Notes under the pieces: model-generated
The model's input: the letters and a program-made list of their open reading frames with translations, nothing else
Told to the model about the DNA's origin: nothing
The model's database searches: none
Part shown: positions 57,560 through 64,000 of the stretch, in pieces
Layout of the letters: each line of letters opens with the position of its first letter
Position numbering within the stretch: the stretch's first letter is position 1
NCBI RefSeq assembly: GCF_016859285.1
Contig: NC_053402.1
Span: 21,461,056 to 21,525,055 of the forward strand
Origin: Xiphias gladius
Lineage: Eukaryota; Chordata; Actinopteri; Istiophoriformes; Xiphiidae
DNA length: 64,000 bases
Direction of reading: 5' to 3'
Program-made: the position numbers and the translations under genes

Positions 57560-58535
57560 GTAAATATTCCCCGTTAGCCGCTGTTAAAAAATTTGTCGAT
57601 ACAATCAGTCAACGAAAAATGTTGCTGTATACTCCGCGGAGTAATGAAAGGTACCCTAACTAAGCCACATTCACGGTCAAGTGGCGTCTTAGGCTCGCTC
57701 ACCCCTACCCCGGCCTTATTTTGCGGCCTCGAGCTAACGCTAGCATTATGTATACAAAAATCGCGGCCACTGTTAAGTTCTTGTGAAATTGCTGTACGAT
57801 AAAGTAGCTGCCCTGAGCCGGCAGCTCAATCCTAATGCTGTAATGCTCTGTACCGTCGTACTTATCAGTGGCTAACTACCTTAATGTTAACGAGGTTACG
57901 TCTGTTCCGCAAGCTTGAGGACATCCTCCCCCACGGACCCCATTTAAAATATGCCTGATAATTGTGCTGTTGCTTTTTGGCAGACATCCGTGCCTCAATA
58001 GACATGAATGAAAATGTCTTATGAATTGCGAGCATTTATCTCAACTTCCGTCTGATGTTAAACCCGCTCAGCTACGTAGATGCCTTGCTATATTTTAGGT
58101 TTTGTAGGTAATGCTGGTCTAGATAACGTTACTTCGCTGGAGGAAGTCCTCGTCAATAAAAGCAAAAGTATCTAAAATGTTACTCTGTTGATTTAAAAAG
58201 CAACTAGTCAAAAAACGATTTCACTACCAAAGTAACTGGCTATCAGGGCTACTCATTTACTACTTGACCTTCTGACTAACAGTCGGTCTTCTTCCAAGTG
58301 AGACCGTGATCGTCCACCGAAATACACCCGCTTTAAGTTGTCCTTGTTGACTGAATGGCAAGCTGAAGTGTGATTTCCGTGATTCATAAAAGTTCTGAGT
58401 TACATTTTTTTGGGAGTATCTTAAATAAACAATTAAGGCAGACAGACAAGTGCCGCATTTTTAAATGAGATTCGGGATAATAACAGAGGGATTTTAAGAC
58501 TTTAAAAATGCTTGTTTCTTCTCTTGTTTTCACAG
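57560..58535 (+). other. ddx42 intron 1
   Basis: The intron between the 5' UTR exon and the exon with the start codon. The first 250 bases remain CpG-rich, then AT-rich. No other feature. Confidence 0.6.
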
Positions 58536-58542
58536 CACAACC

Positions 58543-61500
58543 ATGAACTGGAGCAAAGGTGGTCCGGGTGTGAAGCGAGGGTTTGGGTTTGGAGGATTCT
58601 CTCTTGCAGGGAAAAAAGAGGAACCTCACCTCTCTCAAAAATCTCACACATCATTTGGACCCCCAGGATCAGGTGGGGGATATGGGAAGGGCCAGCAGCT
58701 CCCATCATTCTACAAAATAGGGACAAAAAGAGCTAATTTTGATGAGGAAAATGCGTGAGTATTAAATCTCTTTGATACACATTGATGTATTTATACATAT
58801 GTTCAGTTAAATCCCAAAGAAAACTATGTGTGTGGAATGTGATTTGTGGTACTGAATGCGCCCTTGTCTTTTTCAACAAGGTATTTTGAAGATGATGAAG
58901 AGGAATCAAGCAGCAATGTGGATCTGCCGTACATCCCCGCTGAGAACTCGCCCACACGGCAGCAGATGCAGTCTGGTGGCGGCTCAGACAGTGATGATGA
59001 CCCACTCGATGCATTCATGGCAGAGGTTGAGGTGAGAAGAGAGCTGCAGTTAGGACGAAACAAACAACAATATCTTTCCAAATGCTTAAGTTGCTGTTTT
59101 CTTTAAAAAAAAAAAAAAAAAATTTCTCCTTCAGAACCAAGCAGCTAAAGACATGAGGAAACTAGAGGAAAAGGAAAAGGAGAAAAAGTCAGCCAAGTAA
59201 GACTTATTTTTGCTCACATTTTTTCATTTGTTTGATTTGTTTTTTAGTCGTTTCTAAGGTCCTTATGTAGTTTCTTAAATTGAAATTTGACCACAATGAA
59301 AAACAAGGATTGCCCACAACTGAAACAAAATTTTGTCAGTGAAACTATAAGCCCACTAATCGGGGATACTCATGCTGTAAATTTTTTATTTAACTCCTAA
59401 ACTATCCACTGCTTTCACAAAGGTCATAAATTACCAATATCAATTTAACTTCATGCAAAAATTTTATAGTAAGTTTCTCCAATTACTGGCACAAAGAATG
59501 GCACATACATCAGTGTTTTTGCTGGCATAATAGAGATCATCAGGTAAGCAAAGTGACCTTAGTCATAATGGGATGTGGGCTGTCTTGGGTGTATGAACGA
59601 GCCGCAGGGAAGTTTTTTTTTCTCCGCTTGTCATTTCAGGGGTATTCGTGATGACATTGAAGAAGAAGATGAACAAGTGAGTGTGCCCTGCAAAGTTTTT
59701 ATTCCTCTACATCGCTGATCAGAGAGGCCTCCAGCCCAAACAACCTCTGTCCCGTCTCTATTCTTATAAAGGCCCCTGCCTTCCCTTCTACCTGACCATA
59801 CAGGTTGCATATTTAGGATAATTACAATGGAGATTTTTTTCTTGCATAGATTATTCTTGTCGTTTTAGGAAGTGTGAAAAAAGCATGTTTAATTATTGAT
59901 TTATGATAGCAAGTGAGAGAGTAGTTGATACCAGATTATGAACAGTAATTTGTCCTTTTGTTACAAAACTGAATGTCTCCTCAGGTCTATTATGAGTGTC
60001 TTTGTTTTTGGTGCCTGAATGCTGTGTTAAAAAGCAATCTGGCTCAGTTTTCACATGAAGTGCTATGCTCTCTGCAGGAAGCCTACTTCCGCTACATGGC
60101 AGAGAATCCCACTGCCGGGCTGACCCAGGAGGAAGAGGACGAGAGCATAGACTATGACAGTGACGGGAACCCAATCGCCTCTGCCACCAAGAAAATCATC
60201 ATGCCGCTTCCGCCTATTGACCACTCTGAGGTACAGTTGACAACACTGATTAAACACGGACAGTTTAAGAGTGTTGTCTCAACTATGGATCAGCATTTTA
60301 TGTATTTATCATGTGTTAAATGAACTACTTTGGTCGTGATTTTTAGAGCCTGTTTTGTCCTGTTCCATAGATCGATTACCCACACTTTGAAAAAAACTTC
60401 TACAATGAGCACGAAGAGCTCAGCAACCTGACCGGAACTCAAGTGTTGGAGTTAAGGCAGAAACTGAACTTGCGGGTAAGTCCACAATTCACTTCATGCA
60501 CGTTAATATAGAAATGTTATATAGATGAAGTCATATACATGTGACAGTTATTACTCTTAATTTGGTTATTTTTTGTTTTGAGTATAAACACATTTTATTT
60601 CTAGGAGCATTAGCTATGAAATAAAGACCTTTTAAACAACGAGCCTTCATCGTGTCTAAATGTTCTTAATGTTGTTGTTTCCCCTCCCTTTCTCAGGTAT
60701 CTGGTGCTGCCCCGCCAAAACCTTGTACCAGCTTTGCCCACTTTGGCTTTGATGAGCAGCTAATGCACCAAATCCGCAAGTCTGAGTACACTCAGCCCAC
60801 ACCGATTCAGTGCCAGGTATAGCGCAAGTTAATGTTAAGGTTACAACATGATTGAATATTGATGTTTTTTTTTTAATGACGAAGAAGCCCCTTTGTTGTT
60901 TTTGTTCTGAATGTGGTTTCTAGGGTGTGCCCATAGCTCTGTCCGGACGTGACATGATTGGTATTGCAAAGACTGGCAGTGGCAAGACTGCAGCTTTTAT
61001 TTGGCCAATGCTGGTTCATATCATGGACCAAAAAGAGTTGGAAGCAGGAGAGGGGCCCATCGCAGTTATCGTGTGTCCCACCAGAGAGCTTTGTCAGCAG
61101 GTAAGAAGTGGGAAAAGATTTGAGTCATTTTTTGAGAGGTTAATCTATAGAGTGTATTTTTGCTGCAGTATTAACAAAAAAAACTTTGTTAAGACAGTCG
61201 GTGTACTAATGCGTGTCACTTTAAATGTTTGCCAGATCCATGCAGAATGTAAGCGCTTTGGGAAAGCCTACTCATTGCGTTCTGTGGCTGTGTATGGAGG
61301 AGGCAGCATGTGGGAGCAGGCCAAGGCTCTGCAGGAGGGGGCCGAGATCGTGGTGTGCACTCCGGTAAAAGAAGAGACTAAAGACTTTTGTCTTTAACCT
61401 TGTTCCTATGAAGGAAAATTTACAGGCCACTGCTGCAACAAACAGGAGGTTTACCGGCTAATGTGTGTTTGCACAGGGTCGTCTGATTGACCATGTTAAA

Positions 61501-64000
61501 AAGAAGGCGACGTCCCTGCAGAGAGTGTCATACCTGGTGTTTGACGAGGCAGATCGCATGTTTGATATGGGCTTTGGTGAGTTGGAACTATCAGTTCTCT
61601 AACAAAGATGATGTCACCCCGTTTTATATACTGAAGCTTATTTCTCTTTTATCTTTTCAGAATATCAGGTTAGATCTATTGCTAGCCATGTCCGCCCAGA
61701 CAGACAGAGTAAGTGGGTTTTTTTAAGTATTAAGACAATGTTTCATTGTCATAAGTAGAAAGGCTTCAGAGCATTTTTTAATAAATCTTAACATGATTTC
61801 CCTCGCAGCTCTTCTGTTCAGTGCTACTTTTCGAAAGAAGATAGAGAGGCTGGCCAGAGACATCTTGATAGATCCTGTCCGTGTGGTGCAGGGAGACATT
61901 GGAGAGGTACGCGCCATCACACATCAACAGTTATATTTAGAGCTGTAGCTAAACAGAGAGACAAATTTTCCTATTTATTCCTTTTCAGAGTGTTTGTATT
62001 TTTTCAAAGTTCCAAAATATGTACAATTATGAATTCAAGAACACAACATTTTCAAACAAACTAAATTGCCCCTATAATGTTCATTGCAATACAATACAAA
62101 AAGATGTATTTTAAAGTAATTTTATACTTGAAGGTCAGCATTTGGGAAGCACAGATTATTCTGTCCTAGCAAAAGCTTATTTTTTTTAAATATGTATTTA
62201 GGTTATCATCAAAATGTAAAAAAATGCTATGGTTCTTCTCTGACCAGGCCAATGAGGATGTGACCCAGGTAGTGGAGCTACTGCACAGCGGGACGGATAA
62301 ATGGAGCTGGCTGACTCGGCGGTTGGTCGAGTTCACCTCCTCCGGCTCCGTCCTCATCTTTGTCACCAAGAAGGCAAACTGTGAAGAACTGGCCACTAAC
62401 CTGACACAGGAGGGGTACAGCCTTGGCCTCCTGCATGGAGATATGGACCAAAGTGAGAGGAACAAGGTCATCAGTGACTTCAAGAAGAAGAATTTGCCCA
62501 TTCTGGTGGCTACTGATGTAGCTGGTGAGTACAAAACAAGGCAGTGATGGAGATAGGAGACGTTTTCTATGTCCCATTTCCTTCCTTCTTTGTGCGTTTA
62601 TGTTTGAACGTCCACGTGAACCTATTCGTGTCCCATTTCAAGCATTTTCGTTATGAGGGACTAGTTAAGTCAACTGTATTACAAGAGTTGCGAAACAAAG
62701 CTATAGTGTCAGCTTACAAATTTAACACAAATGAACATTTCCGACTTACTGTTTTTATTCCACCCCAGCTCGTGGTCTGGACATCCCATCCATTCGCACA
62801 GTGGTGAACTACGATGTGGCACGAGACATTGACACACACACACACAGGATCGGTCGAACTGGTCGTGCTGGAGAGAAGGGCGTAGCTTACACTCTCCTCA
62901 CCAACAAAGACACCACATTTGCTGGAGACCTTGTGAGAAATCTGGAGGGAGCTAATCAAGCCGTTTCTAAAGAACTGATGGATTTAGCCATGCAGGTAAG
63001 ATAAATAAGTGAAAGTATAAGAAACGTTTTATAGTAACTAGCCTAAACATTTGGCTTTTTGGAGTGGAGTTTAACCTTGTTCTCTTTACATTTTTTTCTC
63101 AGAACCCATGGTTCAGGAAATCCAGATTCAAGGGGGGTAAAGGAAAGAAGCTGAATATTGGTGGAGGTGGTCTTGGTTACAGAGAGAGACCAGGCCTGGG
63201 AGCTGAAAGTTCTGTGAGTTACTGATTAGTAGACTTTAAATCTGCTTTTCATGATTACAATTACTATGTAAAATAATGAACTAACACTCACATTAACAAA
63301 TATTCCGACTACACTTCTGAAGTCTGACCCTTTGACAGCATTAAAAACTCTATGATGGCTAAGATATTTCTTCTAGATTGAGGCGACTGATGTTGGTACT
63401 TGTAGAAAATTCAGAGAGATATGAGTAACGCTCTGTTGTGTTTACAGGAACGCAGCAGCAGCAGCAGCAGCTTGTTGTCTTCCACTAGTAGCTATGAGGG
63501 CTACAGCAAACCAACTACTGGGGCGATGGGAGACCGAATGTCTGCAATGAAACAAGCCTTCCAGGTAGAATTCTGATTTTGCCACTAAGTTTATTATGCA
63601 GTTTTGATGCAATTTTATTTCTCTTTCATAGTGGCTGGTTCAGATTTTTTAAGTTTCCATAAATATTTTTTAATTTTAATTTTGGTTTTGCTCTGTTATG
63701 GTCTACTGCTGTTACTTTGTAAGAATTTTCATATGTGCTGTAATTCTAAAAAAAAAAAATGTAATTTATACATTAACTTAATATTTGAATTACCTTTTGT
63801 CATGTGTGTCGTCATACACAGCCTACTGTTTGCTGCATTCCGATTTCTTTTAGCCAGTTGCAAATACTGAAATTTTAGCAGATTATTTTACAAAAAGAAC
63901 CAAATCCAAAATGAATTTTTTACAAATGACACGTTTTGCCACTCACTCAATCACTCACTCACTCACAACACAAGGTCTTGAAGTTTCCAAACAGCACTGG
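58543..64000 (+). CDS. ddx42: DDX42, SF3b-associated DEAD-box RNA helicase (3' truncated)
   Basis: Sixteen coding exons are seen: 58543-58754, 58881-59031, 59135-59196, 59640-59676, 60078-60230, 60371-60475, 60697-60816, 60924-61100, 61236-61364, 61477-61576, 61661-61708, 61809-61906, 62248-62524, 62769-62995, 63103-63213 and 63448-63564, encoding the first 708 residues. Human DDX42 has 938, so about 230 C-terminal residues lie beyond the window. The start [19 protein letters not shown] is conserved. Helicase motifs: Q motif ([10 protein letters not shown]), I AKTGSGKT (295-302), Ia PTRELCQQ, Ib TPGR, II DEAD (405-408), III SAT (436-438), V ATDVAARGLDIP and [10 protein letters not shown] (582-589), all intact. 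The family works with the U2 snRNP SF3b complex and has RNA annealing activity. Every junction is GT-AG and in frame. Head-to-head with strada. Confidence 0.98.
63452..63472 (+). repeat. Short (AGC)n run coding for six serines in ddx42
   Basis: GAACGC is followed by six AGC codons and then TTG in exon 63448-63564. The human protein lacks a comparable serine run at this point as far as I recall, so this is a likely length-variable linker just after the helicase core. Confidence 0.75.
63941..63966. repeat. (TCAC)n tetranucleotide tract
   Basis: About six copies of TCAC with one TCAA interruption, in the ddx42 intron at the right edge of the window. Confidence 0.8.

Overview
This window is nuclear DNA of a ray-finned fish, most likely a percomorph teleost. 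The reasons are compact multi-exon vertebrate genes, long CA/GT and AT microsatellites, and several dispersed repeats that I recognise from percomorph genomes. I cannot name the species. Seven protein-coding genes can be read exon by exon; in all seven the GT(GC)-AG borders give a continuous frame that matches the known vertebrate family.

Layout. 1-5.3 kb: no gene recognised; a CpG-rich patch and repeat fragments. 5.5-7.2 kb (-): ndufa4/coxfa4-like, a small respiratory-chain subunit. 8.22-8.78 kb: a hAT-like MITE. 9.6-15.1 kb (-): slc35b1, an ER nucleotide(-sugar) transporter. 17.3-25.3 kb (-): fam117a. 28.7-41.7 kb (-): rundc3a, a neuronal RUN-domain protein. Its 8.8 kb first intron holds, on the opposite strand, a cluster of unusual ORFs (33.4-35.6 kb) built from a seven-residue Gly/Thr/Ser repeat. 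43.1-46.5 kb (+): rnf113a, a spliceosomal CCCH/RING protein, with a decayed Tc1-like transposon in intron 1. 47.5-56.0 kb (-): strada, the LKB1-activating pseudokinase, tail-to-tail with rnf113a. 58.5-64.0 kb (+): ddx42, an SF3b-associated DEAD-box protein, head-to-head with strada and cut by the window end.

The genes are a syntenic block, not a pathway. In human, as I recall, SLC35B1-FAM117A lie at 17q21.33, RUNDC3A at 17q21.31, and STRADA-DDX42 at 17q23.3, so the fish block joins material that is spread over human chromosome 17. rnf113a and ddx42 both act in pre-mRNA splicing. ndufa4, slc35b1, fam117a and rundc3a are arranged in tandem on the minus strand.

The best candidate for something undescribed is the nested heptad-repeat ORF family at 33.4-35.6 kb: two 82-codon paralogues with conserved start and stop, plus a 123-codon related ORF directly after the first stop codon. 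Other points of note are two GC-AG introns, in fam117a and rundc3a, and an in-frame 42-bp repeat inside fam117a.
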